Source: Fagopyrum homotropicum
Taxonomy: Eukaryota > Streptophyta > Magnoliopsida > Caryophyllales > Polygonaceae
Length of the DNA stretch: 64,000 nt
Assembly: GCA_033239125.1 (NCBI GenBank)
Contig: BSWB01000001.1
Span: 23,215,501 to 23,279,500 of the forward strand
Direction of reading: 5' to 3'
The translations under genes and the position numbers were made by a program. Each line of letters begins with the position of its first letter. The stretch's first letter is position 1. Of this stretch, positions 34,099-46,075 are shown one piece after another. The notes beneath the pieces were generated by a model that had not been told where the DNA came from, made no database searches, and saw only the letters and a program-made list of their open reading frames with translations.

Positions 34099-34279
34099 TG
34101 AAGAAAGGGAAATGAACGAGATAATTTTTCCCTTGTGTCTATTAACAAAGAAGATTACACAATATATATATAGCTAAAGAAACCCTAAAAATAATGTACA
34201 AGAAAATAACCGAAAGATATGAAAGGTCACGTCATTACTACAAGGAAATAACCGAAAGATATGAAAGGTCACGTCATTA
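34099..34279 (-). repeat. 5' LTR of the minus-strand copia element
   Basis: 181 bp with two copies of the 42-bp unit that is present three times in the 3' LTR; otherwise nearly identical. Confidence 0.9.
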
Positions 34280-35336
34280 CATGGATTAGTCAAACCGAAG
34301 CCGGCTGTGAGAAGCCTTGCAACATCTTTGAGAATGTTTACTGGCATGGATGACGAAGAAGCTCCCAATAAGATAAAGCCTAAATCAGTTGATGGTCCAT
34401 TGCTGACAGAGCGCGACAAGATTAAAATTGATAGAAAGAAAAGAAAGGATGAGCGGCAAAGAGAGGTATAATCTAATTTTCTGTTGACCATGGGTAGTTG
34501 TGATCAATTTCTTGCCTAATTACATGTGTTAGAGGCTGGAGTTTGCTAAGAGTTAAATCATTTGTCGAGTTTGCATTTGGTAATTAGTGTTCCGTGTGTT
34601 CGAAATGCTTTGAACATGCCTCCAAATTTTACCCAACTTTAGAAATCTAACTTTACTGCATAATGTAAGTTCATACCACATCCTTATGATGTTTTTCACA
34701 TGCTTGACATCCCACAAGCATGGCAAATAGTATGTATTTTTGTTTGATTCACTTAAACTGTTGTTTTGTATAAAATACTTTAGGCTGAATACCAAAAACA
34801 TGTGGAGGAAATAGATAACTAAGACAAGCAAGTGTTTGAAATGGGAAGCTAATGTTATGCAAGAAAGGCTTGGTTTGTTTTTAGCCAGTGGCAATGATTG
34901 AGGCGTATGTATTCTAAAGGCCATAGTATGGTGAAAAGGAAATAATCTTTTTATCGAGCAAAATCATGGACGAGGAGTTTGTATAATAAGAACTACACGC
35001 CATTGTATTTCTTGATATTGATGCATATAATAATGTATGCCTGTGAGTTTGAGATTGAGGTATTTGTGACAGTAAAATCGCGAGGTTATAATCCTATTAG
35101 GTAAACTGAAAATGAAATTGATGTTTACTTAACTGAAGAAACTGTGATATGGTGTGATTATTGAATATGAATATCATGAAATGCTTCCTTTGATTCTTGG
35201 ATGTGATGCCAAGGTATCATGCTTATGTAGCCATTTGAAGCACGATGTTGGTGCCCAAATGAGTAAATAGCAAGGTTAGATTATCATGACTTGACCAAGT
35301 GTCCTTTTTGATTTTCTTAAATGTGTAATACTTTTA

Positions 35337-37049
35337 GCACCCGTTTGGTTATAAGTCCGGAAAGGAAAACAGGAACAAAATTGAATCTAGTTCATATGTA
35401 TCTTGTCCATGAGTTTTTTTTGAATCATTCTTTGTATTTTTTTTATGCAAAATGCATTTGTTTTCTCCCACTTTGTTTTCCTAAAGGTATCAAAACTAAT
35501 CAAATTCTACTCTTGATTCAAAAAAAATTCATGAACAAGGGGATACATATGAACTAGATTCATTTTCATTCCGTTTTCCGAAGTTAAAACCAGGACCGCC
35601 CAATCCATTTTGGAGGACCCTTGCTATATCATCATATTTTTATTTATTTATCGTAAAAAGATAAAATTTATATTTTAATTTTTTATTAACTTAATTATTA
35701 GATAAAATAATTAATTGTTTTTTTTTTCTATAATAATCGCTTTTGTACGGATGGTTCAATCCTCGCGCTCTCCAAACAAATTAATTGTTCAAAATAAACG
35801 AATGAGTCAAAATAAATTATTTGAGATGTACATTTGTAATAAATTTGTTTAACTAAAATAATTATAAAAACATAAATATTCATGAATATATAGGAAACAA
35901 AAACATTAACAATAGAACGAGAATACCTATGATTCAAACATATAAACCAATCAATAGAATATGTTATGCAAATAGTTAATATATGCATATAAAAAGATGA
36001 ACACTTTTTATCTTTAAACTATATTTAAAAGACAATTTTTAAAAAATATTAGTTTAAAAAATCCATTAACAATTGGGGAAAAAATGAAGATAAAAATAAA
36101 CCTAATTAGAAAAAAAATTATTGAAGCATAAATCAACATATAACATTTCAATATATTTTAAAATAATTATAAAAAGTAAATATGAAATTCTTTAATTTTG
36201 TAGAAAAGGTAATTATAAAAAGTAAATATAAAATTATTAAATTTTTTAGAAAAGGTAAAAAGAAAATAAAATTCCAAAAAGTGGGAATGCATTTGTTTTT
36301 TTTAATCATTCTTTGTATTTTTTTATGCAAAATGCATTTGTTTTTTTCCACTTTGTTTTCCTAAAGGTATCAAAAGTAATCAAATTCTACTTTTGATTCC
36401 AAAAAAATTCATGAACAAGGGAATACATATGAACTAGATTCATTTTCATTCCGTTTCCGAAGTTAAAACCAGGACCGTCCAATCCATTTTGGAGGACCCG
36501 TGCTATATCATCATATTTTTATTTATTTCTCGTAAAAAGATAAAATTTATATTTTAATTTTTTATTAACTTATTTATTAGATAAAATAATTAATAATTTT
36601 TTTTCTTTAATAATCGCTTTTGTACGGATGGTTCAACCCTCGCGCTCTTCAAACAAATTAATTGTTCAAAATAAGAGTCAAAATAAATTATTTGAGGTGT
36701 ACATTTGTAATAAATTTGTTTAACTAAAATAATTATAAAACAGAAATATTCATGAATATATAGGAAACAAAAACATAACGATAGAACGAGAATACCTATA
36801 ATTCAAACACATAAAGGTAATTATAAAAAGTAAATATGAAATTATTAAATTTTGTAGAAAAGGTAAAAAGAAAATAAAATTCCAAAAAGTGGGAATAGGG
36901 GAATCGAACCCAAGTAGCTTACCACTAGGCTATTAGAACAACAGATAATATAATGCTCGATTATAAAATATATTGGTTCCTAATATTTTGGGGTCCTGTG
37001 CCAACAGGTCGAATGAAACTGTCGGGCCTGGTTAAAACCAAATGCGCCC
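35337..37049. mobile_element. PIF/Harbinger-like non-autonomous DNA element (1.7 kb)
   Basis: It is flanked by TTA on both sides (35334-35336 and 37050-37052) at a point where the ABCF3 intron 3 match is otherwise continuous. The ends are imperfect inverted repeats: GCACCCGTTTGGTTATAA at left, and GGGCGCATTTGGTTTTAA as reverse complement of the right end. The interior is AT-rich and contains a large direct repeat (about 35421 onward and 36303 onward). No transposase is present. Confidence 0.6.
35421..36890. repeat. direct repeat inside the Harbinger-like element
   Basis: Starting at TGCAAAATGCATTTG (35447 and 36329), two long segments match over several hundred bases with small gaps, at a spacing of about 882 bases. 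The second copy is shorter and interrupted. Confidence 0.75.
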
Positions 37050-37712
37050 TTAATTCCCTCTTTATGCAGGCATTTTTGGAAGAAATGGTACTTGTAAAAC
37101 AACATTTCTTAGACACTTGGCCATGCATACAACCAGATATTGCACGTGGAGCTAGAAGTGGTTGGTGACAACACAACTGCCTTGCAATGTGTATTCAACT
37201 CTGATATAGAAAGAGCCAACTTTTGCAAGAAAAAGAGCGTCTATCGGCATTATAGGTGATACGCAACCTATTTAGATGAATCCGCAATAGAATAGTCTAA
37301 GTAATGATTTCCTCGAAGCATCGGAAACCACGGTGTGGCCCTTTTATGCAAAACATGTATTAATGAAGTCATCTTATATTCTTGTTCTTTTTTATGCATT
37401 CAAGGTGAATAAGAAAGTCTAAAGAGCAATGGTTTAGTTAAGGGAATGGACAAAGACTCTATTTCACAAAGGCTTGAGCAAATTCTGCAAAAGCACGTGC
37501 AGCCTCCATTCTAGAGGTTAGTTGAGAATTCTTTGGAACTAGAACACTAATCTATGAAATCTTGATCTCTTTCTTTTCTATAGATGTGTTCATTAACATC
37601 ATTTTTGGATTGTCTAGAAGAACTTGTTATCGTTTGGGTTTTTGGAGATGCTTTAATTTTGGAGCTCTTTGTTCCAAACTGAATGCATACAAATATGTTG
37701 GACATTGTTATG

Positions 37713-40700
37713 GTGACCCAGTTGGTGGGTCATCCTTTCACCCACTAGGTGAAAGAAATTAGTATTTTAATAGTTGTTGGAAAAGTGGGAGACAAAGCTA
37801 TTAAGTAGAGAATTCATTTATCTTTTTATAAAAATTATAATTAGATAGGAATATAGGATCACGGGCTTCTATTATACATGGACCTAGGATCAATATCGAA
37901 GTCCAACACAATTTTATGGACTGCAAAATCCAAATCCATCACACCATATATGTCCATAATACAACTAGGCACATGTATATTAGAAGGTTTCTCGGTTGGG
38001 CCTAACGAAGAAGATACAAGTGAAGGTCCATATGATTTGAAGGAACATTTCAATGGGCCTAATGATTTGTCAAGGTACATATGGGTTGAAGGAGCAATTC
38101 AATACCTTCTTCTGTTTGAAGTCTAGAATGCTCCAAACTCAATCGTCGGATAAGCGAAAGTTCATCTCTTCTTTCATCCGTATGAATTCGAGAGTCTCAA
38201 AGAGTTTGGATGAGCAATTCGATGCCGGTGCAGAAGTGACCTCACCTCCTCAAATCGATGGCGTGCAAAATGTTGTTTCGATGAGCAAATCGACCTCACC
38301 TCCTCAAATTATCAAAGCACTCTTAAGTCTTAAGATGAACAATTTGCCTCCGACATTAACTAAATATTCACATGAAGTAAGTTTCATACCCTAGTCTCAT
38401 CTAATTTCTCACCTCATGAAGTTCTGAATCTCACATCCTCTAATTTATCACCCCATAAATTTACAGTTGATTCTTATCAATGTAATGTTGCTAATACGAG
38501 GGAAATCCCTAATTGCAGTGGTTGCGAGCTTCAATTAAAAATACAGATTTTGTGGAGCTCAACCATGATAAGCAAAGAAGAGAGGTTGATTGATTTTCAT
38601 TTGAATTGAGCATTTCAGAATATATAAAACATAAGAAACCTATCAGATTACTGATGCGTTAATTAAATTACATTATGATGTTTATTACATGTCACGAGCA
38701 GTGTATTTGGGACAAGGTATCCATTTCAGTTACAGTAGTGATAACGTGTTTGCGGGCCTTTATTTCTTGGAAGCTCGAGAATGATTTCATTGAGGTTTCA
38801 ACTTTTGTGAGTCAGTTTCCAATTCTAATTGTAAGAAGGATTTCCAAACATCCAAAAAAATCTATTTCGTTTCAAACTGATATGCAGAAACGGTAGTCTG
38901 TTCAAGTTGAACAATTGAATATTGTATGACATTTATGTTTGACTTTGTTCGTGACTAACTTGATGTGTTTAGTGTCAAATTGCTATCATTGGTACATATT
39001 GTGATGAGTCTATCGAAGATATGTTTTTCTACATCATTCCTTCTGAACACTGTATTTGTTGTTTTTACAAGAGCTGCTTCTTGCTTTAGTATAATTTTGT
39101 GTTGCTTCGAGAATTTTGTACTTGCAAAGGTATGATGCATTTTCAACTTTGTTGTTTAAAAGGAGAATGAACAAACAATGAATATGATAGTTGTTCAGTA
39201 TTGGGGTTTCATCTTGACCCTAGATGGCATATTAGGTAGTTTCTTATCAAATTAGAGGTTCTTGCACTTTGCTTTGCTGTGCAAAGTGTAGCAACCCCCT
39301 GCTAGGAATTGCATATAAAATGTTGCATGCTTGGTGTCTGCTTTATTGCCTTTTTAATTTTTATTGTTTGTAGGGCTTCACATCTTGGGGTTCTTTACCT
39401 TGGTTCACTTTTGTGTATTCTATGATAGTATTCTATTTGTTTTCTATGACAGTATTTCTCATAATTGTAAAACATAGCTTTTGTGTATTCTATGACAGTA
39501 TTCTATCTATAGTTAGTTGCTTGTAGTCAGGTTTCTTATGACAATAATATCAATTAGCTTCTTGTAGTCAATTTTCTTATGACAGTAATATCAATTAGCT
39601 TTTGGTTCATTCTCTTTACAATTGTAAAACATAGATATGCTTGTAGTTAGCTGCTTGTTATTTTGGTCTGCAGATTTCTTATGATATTAATAGTCATTTT
39701 TCTTACGACAGTAAATTGCAAATAAACACAAAGATATAAATAAGAAATAGCACTAGCTTAATATAAAATGCCTTAATTCGATACAAAATTTTCAATGAAT
39801 TAGTAGAGAAACAATCTCTAACTAATAAATTGAATTGAGCATTTCAGAATCAAAAAAAACATAACTGCTAGACTGCTTCTTAATAGATAAGAGAAATGAT
39901 ATCTCTATCTAATTAATTGTAATAATCTCTCTAGGTTCCTTGTTACTCTCAGTAGCTTCTTCCTTCATCATCTCATTAACTTCCTTCTTAATCTCAATAG
40001 CTTCTTCCTCCTCCTTGTCGTTGGTGTACTTTTCATTCTTATTCTTCTTCGCAGAACCTTTGGGGTTAGTCATTGGCAATCTTTTTTTTGTGGTTGTCAC
40101 TAGAGTGTGAATGATTTGACTAATTTTGTTTGCTTCTTCATTGAAGAGGAGAATAGGTGCTCGTGCAAGGGAGGATCCATTCCCATCATGTTCTTAAGAT
40201 TGGCACAATTGTTGTCATCGGCTTCAAACTGCTTGCGGAGTAGAGCCCTTACTCCTCAACAAAACTCAAGTGTTTTTGCATGAGGCGTTCATAGAAGACA
40301 CATATGCCTTCTGGAGTTATTCATGGCGTGCAAACAGCCTTGCTAGTACCGGTTGAGCTCTTGTCAATTAGGGTTTTTGGAGATGAAGATGGATCTGGAG
40401 ATGTCATTGTAGTTGAAATGGTGATGACTGGAGTGAAAAAATCAACTTTCATAGTACCTATTTTTTGTATTTTGTATAGAGAAGTAGAGAAGTCCATAGG
40501 GAATCTGAACAAGATTTTACATTTATTGGGACGTTGTAGGCAATAAAGAATGCTCCATAGGCTACAAAGCATGCTCTTGTCAATTGAGGTTCTTTTTCAA
40601 TGTAGCATGCATTGGTTGAAAATTACTACAGCTTTTATAATACAACTTATGAACGAAAATGGCCATAGAATACACAAGCTTATTGATTATACTATCCAAC

Positions 40701-40740
40701 TTATGAACGAAAACATAGTTTTTGTAAATTGAATGAAAAC
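37713..40740. other. unclassified region, no gene identified
   Basis: Homology to ABCF3 ends at the left border. Short open stretches exist (37878-38126, 38053-38394, and a Lys/Glu-rich one at 40100-39909, minus) but none resembles a known family. Short repeats such as TATGACAGTAATATCAATTAG recur at 39530-39600. It may be part of an unrecognised element carrying the FAR1-like gene to the right. Confidence 0.3.
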
Positions 40741-40744
40741 ACAG

Positions 40745-41115
40745 CTTTTATAATTTACAACTTACAACAATATTTAAAATTTATAAATTATGAACGAAAA
40801 ATGGTCATATATGGGTATGAAAAAAACAGGTGTTATATGTTTATTTAATTTTATCAATTTACAAATTACTACAACTTTTAAAAATTTTACAAATTATGAA
40901 CGAAAAATGGACATATATGGGTATGAAAAAAACAAGTTTTATGTGTTTAGTTAATTTTATCAATTTACAAATTACTACAACTTTTAAAAATTTCAAATTA
41001 TGAACGAAAAAAATATATGGGTATGAAAAAAAACAAGTTTATGTGTAGTTAATTTTTTCAATTTACAAATTACTACAACTTTTAAAATTTACAAATTATG
41101 AACGAAAAAAATATA
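40745..41115. repeat. about 3.5 tandem copies of a 100-110-bp AT-rich unit
   Basis: Each unit contains AAATTATGAACGAAAA, then ATATATGGGTATGAAAAAAA, then TTAATTTT and TCAATTTACAAATTACTAC. The units shorten progressively to the right. Confidence 0.8.
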
Positions 41116-42849
41116 TGGTTGTGACAAAACAAAGTTGATTCCATGATTATCAAGTAGAAAAAAAAAAGTTTTAAATAACAATATGGTATGAAAAATGGAA
41201 GTGTAAAAATTAATAGTTTAATGGATGTGAAAAAAACAAGTTGATTCCATGATTATGAATATATGGGTATTTATATTAAGAAACCACTTGAAAGAATAAT
41301 TCACGCTCTCACTTCTCTACGTGTTTGACATTCCAGCCCAGAACAAATCCTTAAAATAAATAGGCACCCACATGTGCTTATACTCAAACATAGTTGTACA
41401 CCATTTATTCCCTTCAAGGCTAAACGCCTCTATCCAGTCCCTCCATGATATCTCAAACTCGGAGATAGTGAGTGAATCGTGCAATACACTTCTTAACCCT
41501 CTTGAAATATCATTCCACTTAGCGCTTCCATTAAATTTCAAATGTTTTCTAGTGTTTCCCATCACATGCCATATACATCATATGTACTTACTATTTGTAA
41601 AAACCTCTACGATGGCATTCCCTGAAAATAAAATCTTTAGTTAGAAATAAACTTGACAATATATATATAAAAATATATACGAATTATAAAATTTCTCACC
41701 AATAGATTTCCATTGATCACTTAAAAATCCTTTTGGTGCCTTGTTATTCATACACTCGAGCCAGGTTTTGAACAGTCATACAAAGTTGGACATATCTTCT
41801 CCTCCCAATAATGCACACCCAAATAAGATTGAATGTCCATGGTTATTAACACCAATAAAAGGAGCGAACGACATCCTACACCTATTTTTCACATATGTAG
41901 AAGACACAATGTCTCCAAAATCCTTGTAAGCGGCCCTGCTACGCCCATCTGCCCAAAATACATTTTTTAAGATGCGATCCTCATATGTCTCATACCTGTA
42001 GAAGAAGTTTGTTCCACTTGTCATCATATTATCAAAGTAAGTGTTCATTGCTGCAAAGTCACCTTCTGCAAATTCAACCTCCTCTCTCTAGCTATTAAGT
42101 TTCTACAATTCCTCTCATCGAAAGGGACATTATTATGGCCACCATAACTCACCACAAAAGTAGAGCAGTTCTTTCCAACCGGAACACCGGCCGTGTCATT
42201 ATCTAGAAGTATCCTCTTGTTTCCTTCACTAATGTGTTTGTACGTAGGCATGAATATCGTATCTATAGCGTACATACGTGTTGTGCTTGAGAACAACTTT
42301 AGTAATCGTCCATGAGCTATCAGGGTATGATGTTGCGTTCACCTTAAACTCATAACCAGTCCGCCAACTACTACTCGGTCTTCCCGGATGCTTCGACTTT
42401 GATGTAAATGAATCGGATTTTGAACAAACAAGCCTTAACCGTGAGCAATTGTTGTAATTCTGTACATGACGGTTTCTGATACGTCCCCGGATGGCGATGC
42501 CATCCGGGTTTCCGGCTAGAAGGACCCGCACATTTTGAAATCAATCAAATATCGGTGCTCTTTCCAGAACCTTGTCGGCATAGTCAACAAGCTTAGACGG
42601 CATGGTAGAGAAACTCACCGGTGAGACCATCCACATGTACTACAAGTTTGAGGCTCCCGATCCGGAGTTCATCCTATTTATGTTCAACAAGCTTGGCGGC
42701 CCCACCATCCTTGTGAAAGACTACAAGTCCAAGCCGCCCGACTCTGACATTATGCATCCAGTCCTGCATTTCAAGGGTCTTGTTCCTCTAGTGACTCCTT
42801 TCTTTTTTGAGGGTGAAACGAGGACGTTTCACATTTAAGAGGAGGAGAA

Positions 42850-43346
42850 CGATACGCCCCCGGATGGCGATGCCATCCGTGGGGCGTTTATTATTATTCG
42901 GTTATTTAATAATAAGTCTTTTTATATTCGGAACTTTAATTCCGGAACTTAATTCCGTGAATTAAATTCCGACCTTTCATATTTTAGGCTTTTCATATTT
43001 GGAACTTAATTCCGACTTTAATTCTGTTATTTATGTTTTGAACTTTGGTTAGCTCCCATTCACTATATAAGGATGGCTTGGCTCATTTGTAAAAGCATGT
43101 CTAAGTTAAATACTAAGTATTGAGAAGGAAAACCCTCTTACTTAGTTTAGGCATCACCTTCTTCTCCCACCCTCTTAGAGTTCTTGCTTGGGTCTAGTCT
43201 TTGATCCAAGCCTATCATACTCGAGGATCCTTTCGAAGGATCAACCAAACGCTTCCGCCACCCAAACTCATAGTTTGATCCAATTCGAACGATCAAGAAG
43301 AAGTAGTTGAAGTTTCTCCTCGATCTAGATCGTCCGTATTTCTATC
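42850..43346 (+). repeat. middle LTR (B) of the tandem array
   Basis: 497 bp, matching 29317-29826 and 44496-45022. The start reads CGATACGCCCC, ends CTATCA, and is followed by a primer-binding-like site. Confidence 0.85.
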
Positions 43347-43519
43347 ATTGGTATCAGAGCTCGAGATCGAGGTCAAGTTCTTTACTTGTGTTCTTGATTG
43401 TTCATCAAATTTTTTTCTCTCCCTTTGGTGTTCTTCAAAGTTATTCAGTGTTCTTCGAAGATCTTCAACTGTTCTTCGGTGTTCTTCGAAGATCTTCAAT
43501 TGTTTCTTCATCGTTCATC

Positions 43520-44484
43520 ATGTTCTATGATGATTATGATTCTTATGATGAGGAAGATGAATGGTTACCTCCTCCATATCCACCGAAGGCCAAGCAAACC
43601 ATCCGGAGGTACCAACGGAGAGAATACTTTGAGGATGAGGAGTGGTTGCCTCCTCCAAATCCTCCGGACCCACCAAGGCCCCACCGACGACGTCCTAGTC
43701 TCCAAGAGGAGTGGTTACCTCCTCCGAATCCACCAAGGCCCAAAGAGACCATCCATGAGTATCAAAGGTATCCACATCGACAAGAATATTTTAAGGATAC
43801 CTATGTTGCCCCCCGACGATGTCCTAGTCCCCAAGAGGAGTATGGTGTGCTCAAGGCAACAAATGATGCTCTAAAGCGTGAGTTAGAAGCTTTGAAGGCA
43901 CAAATGGGTGTCCTAACAACGGTTGCCCAACAAGAAGAATCGTTGTCTGATGATCCATTAGAAGAGGCCAAGGAAGATGTCGTCATTACAACTTGTGCTC
44001 CGGTTATTCCAATTCATCTTGTCAATCCGTTATGTGGAGAGTATTTTCAAGATGACAAAGATGAGATCATCATCAAGGGTGAAGAAGCCATCAACCATGA
44101 CAATGACACCATTATGTTGTTGGCCTACAAATTCGAGCCGGTTGACCCGAGGTTTGACTTTGTTTTGTCTAATCATTTATTTACCGGCTTTCCCTTGCTT
44201 CTTTCCGGCATATGCCTCCAACATACAATGTCACAAGCTTAGACGGCATGGTAGAGAAACTCACCGGCGAGACCATCCACATGTACTACAAGTTTGAGCC
44301 TCCCGATCCGGAGTTCATCCTATTTATGTTCAACAAGCTTGGCGGCCCCACCATCCTTGTGAAAGACTACAAGTCCAAGCCGCCCGACTCCGACATTGTG
44401 CATCCAGTCCTGCATTTCAAGGGTCTTGTTCCTCCAGTGACTCCTTTCTTTTTTGACGGTGAAACGAGGACGTTTCACATTTAA
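43520..44484 (+). pseudogene. unknown small-LTR-element protein, frameshifted copy
   Basis: It starts MFYDDYDSYDEEDEWLPPP and is the same protein as at 29980-30972. Here there are three WLPPPxPP motifs (EDEWLPPPYPPK, EEWLPPPNPPDPPRP and EEWLPPPNPPRPK), so the motif block varies in number. The coiled-coil part (VLKATNDALKRELEALKAQM) and the acidic part (CGEYFQDDKDEIIIKGEEAI) are kept. An extra base near 44212 shifts the frame after LLSG; the C-terminal domain (LTGETIHMYYKFEPPDPEF to ETRTFHI) follows in another frame to 44484. Confidence 0.8.
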
Positions 44485-44495
44485 GAGTAGGAGAA

Positions 44496-45022
44496 TGAAA
44501 CGCCCCCGGATGGCGATGCCATCCGTGTTTCCGGCTAGAAGGACCCGTACATTTTGAAGACGTTTATTATTATTCGGCTATTTAATAATAAGTCTTTTTA
44601 TATTCGGAACTTTAATTCCGGAACTTAATTCCGTGAATTAAATTCCGACCTTTCATATTTTAGGCTTTTCATATTCAGAACTTAATTCCGACTTTAATTT
44701 TGTCATTTATGTTTTGACCTTTGGTTAGCCCCCATCCACTATATAAGGATGGCTTGACTCATTTGTAAAATCATGTCTAAGTTGAATACTAAGTATTGAG
44801 AAGGAAAACCCTCTTACTTAGTTTAGGCATCACTTCCTCTTCCATCATCTTCAAGTTCTATCTTGGATCTAGTCTTTGATCCAAGCCTATCATATTCGAG
44901 GATCCTTTTGAAGGATCAACTATACGCTTTTGCCACCCAAACTCATAGTTTGATTCAACTCGAACGATCAAGAAGAAGTAGTTGAAGTTTCTCCTCGATC
45001 TAGATCCCCCCTTTTTCTATCA
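44496..45022 (+). repeat. right LTR (C) of the tandem array
   Basis: It starts TGAAACGCCCCC (mutated) after the purine tract, ends CTATCA, and is followed by the GTTTC target duplication. Confidence 0.85.
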
Positions 45023-45509
45023 GTTTCTCTCAATGTGTTTTGCAGGAACATCAACACTCTCTTTCCTACTTTTGGACCTTCTAACTCGTATTTCGAATCC
45101 GGTAGCCCTACCATATTCATGACAATAATCTAAAATTTCATCGGCCGAAGAAAATATAAACCCCACACAAGGCGGCGCAGTCATATCATCTTCGGTATTG
45201 TCTTCTCCGTTTATTTCTCCAATAATTTCCCTTAATTCGTCTTCATAATCGATAGTGCGATTTTCCGGCAGCATATCCCCAACTTCACTTTTAACATAAT
45301 CTGAATTCAAATCTTCCAAATGTACAACTTCATTATTTTCACTAAATTCATCCACTTCTTAACAAAACGCGGCGTTCAAATCAAAATCCTTCAACTCCAT
45401 CTGAAAAAATTTAATAACAGGAGGTCAGATTACAATATTTTACCGATTTGGATACTACCAAGGACTTCATCTGAAATTTAATAACAGGATGTCTAATTAC
45501 ATATTTAAC

Positions 45510-45760
45510 ACTACAAAAAATAATTAGATTTGCGACGGAGATTTGCGTCGGCAAGTATTTCCCGACGCCAATGAGCAGTGTTTGCGACGGCATGGCGACG
45601 GCGATAACTATGGTCGCTTATTTTGCGACCGCGTAATCAATGCCGTCGCAAATAGTACTTTGTTTTGCGACCGCGTTTACATGCCGACGTTAAAAAAATT
45701 TCCTTTTGCGTCGGCTCTTGATTACCGATGCAAATGTCTAAAGTTGCCGCTGTTGAGCGC
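45510..45760 (+). repeat. CACTA 5' terminal and subterminal repeat region
   Basis: After the terminal CACTACAAAAAA come many 7-10-base motifs in both orientations (TTTGCGACGG, TTGCGTCGGC, GCCGTCGCAA, TTTGCGACCGCG). In En/Spm elements such motifs are the TNPA binding sites. Confidence 0.88.
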
Positions 45761-46075
45761 CAAAAATAAAAAAAATTGGCTTGTAAAAAATTTTTGATGA
45801 CTCATCCTTTGGCTTCCTTTTTGCTAAGTCTTTGCCGCTGTTGAAGTGTTGAGCGCCAAAGTTGCCGTTGTTGTGCCCTAATTACATGAAATCTCGTCTT
45901 CGCCTCTTCCATAATTCTTCCACAGGGCTCTTTCCACCATTTTTGCTGCTAAATCGAAGGTAATCGTCTTCGTCTCTTCTTCACCTCTTCCTTGTTTTAT
46001 TTTTGATTTTAGTTGTTCTCGATTTCAGTCAGTCCTTCTTCTCTGTTTCGAATTTAAGTTTCTGATTATCCCTAA

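Larger units (their letters stand above)
26173..34279 (-). mobile_element. Ty1/copia retrotransposon (8.1 kb with nested insertions)
   Basis: It is flanked by the 5-bp duplication CATGG (26168-26172 and 34280-34284) inside ABCF3-copy exon 2. LTRs lie at 26173-26395 and 34099-34279, a primer-binding site TGGTATCAGAGC (minus) at 34098-34087 and a polypurine tract ACTTGAGGGGA (minus) at 26407-26397. One gag-pol reading runs through gag, zinc knuckle, protease, integrase, reverse transcriptase and RNase H. It is interrupted by a small LTR element (29317-31480) and a CACTA fragment (32400-33420), with two nonsense codons (29071-29069 and 27127-27125). It is dead but fairly young. Confidence 0.92.
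21178..37712 (+). pseudogene. ABCF3 second copy: 5' half only, broken by insertions
   Basis: It matches the reverse complement of about 1600-5175. The leader and exon 1 start at 21178 (ATG at 21243), but a 4-base loss after VLG shifts the frame to an early stop, and further bases are missing in exon 1. Intron 1 is split by the block 21707-25704. Exon 2 starts at 26134, is interrupted at 26172 by a copia element and resumes at 34285-34470. Exon 3 keeps only its first about 27 bases (34783-34810) and then jumps into intron 3. Intron 3 contains a Harbinger-like element. Exon 4 (37066-37250) and exon 5 (about 37407-37515) carry deletions. Homology ends at about 37712, in intron 5. Nothing downstream of exon 5 was duplicated. 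It cannot encode protein. Confidence 0.9.
42477..45022 (+). mobile_element. tandem array of the small LTR element (LTR-internal-LTR-internal-LTR)
   Basis: It is flanked by GTTTC (42472-42476 and 45023-45027) in the FAR1-like gene. Order: remnant LTR A (42477-42538), the end of one internal region (about 42585-42849), LTR B (42850-43346, first base mutated to C), primer-binding-like TGGTATCAGAGC (43348), a full internal region, and LTR C (44496-45022). The first internal region has lost its 5' LTR body, leader and most of its ORF. One pair of target duplications for the whole array shows that it grew by recombination, not by two insertions. Confidence 0.88.
41317..45402 (-). pseudogene. FAR1/FRS-like (MULE-transposase-derived) gene, broken
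   Basis: It starts at 45402 (MELKDFDLNAAF), where a stop follows, then VDEFSENNEVVHLEDLNSDY and a FAR1 DNA-binding region (PPCVGFIFSSADEILDYCHE, GFEIRVRRSKSRK) to 45023. A 2.5-kb LTR array splits it there. It resumes at 42471 (VQNYNNCSRLRLVCSKSDSF), then a linker with frameshifts near 42270 and 42050, then the MULE-like transposase core (FWADGRSRAAYKDFGDIVSS, PFIGVNNHGHSILFGCALLG, FKTWLECMNNKAPKGFLSDQ), an intron with donor at about 41703, and HVMGNTRKHLKFNGSAKWND. It stops at WAGMSNT (41317), before the SWIM zinc finger. FAR1/FRS proteins are light-signalling factors domesticated from MULE transposases; this copy is not functional. Confidence 0.85.

Noticed and set aside
36898..36940. A functional tRNA gene
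   Set aside because: A and B boxes are only 11 bases apart, so no D, anticodon and variable arms can form.
37878..38394. Two overlapping plus-strand frames as a gene
   Set aside because: They are short, without recognisable domain, splice support or codon pattern; treated as chance frames.
39909..40100. Lys/Glu-rich small minus-strand protein
   Set aside because: Low-complexity composition in an AT-rich region and no homolog recognised; insufficient to call a gene.
45543..45797. An 84-codon frame also present, identical, at 33132-33386
   Set aside because: It lies in the CACTA subterminal repeat array; identity reflects the recent duplication, not protein selection.
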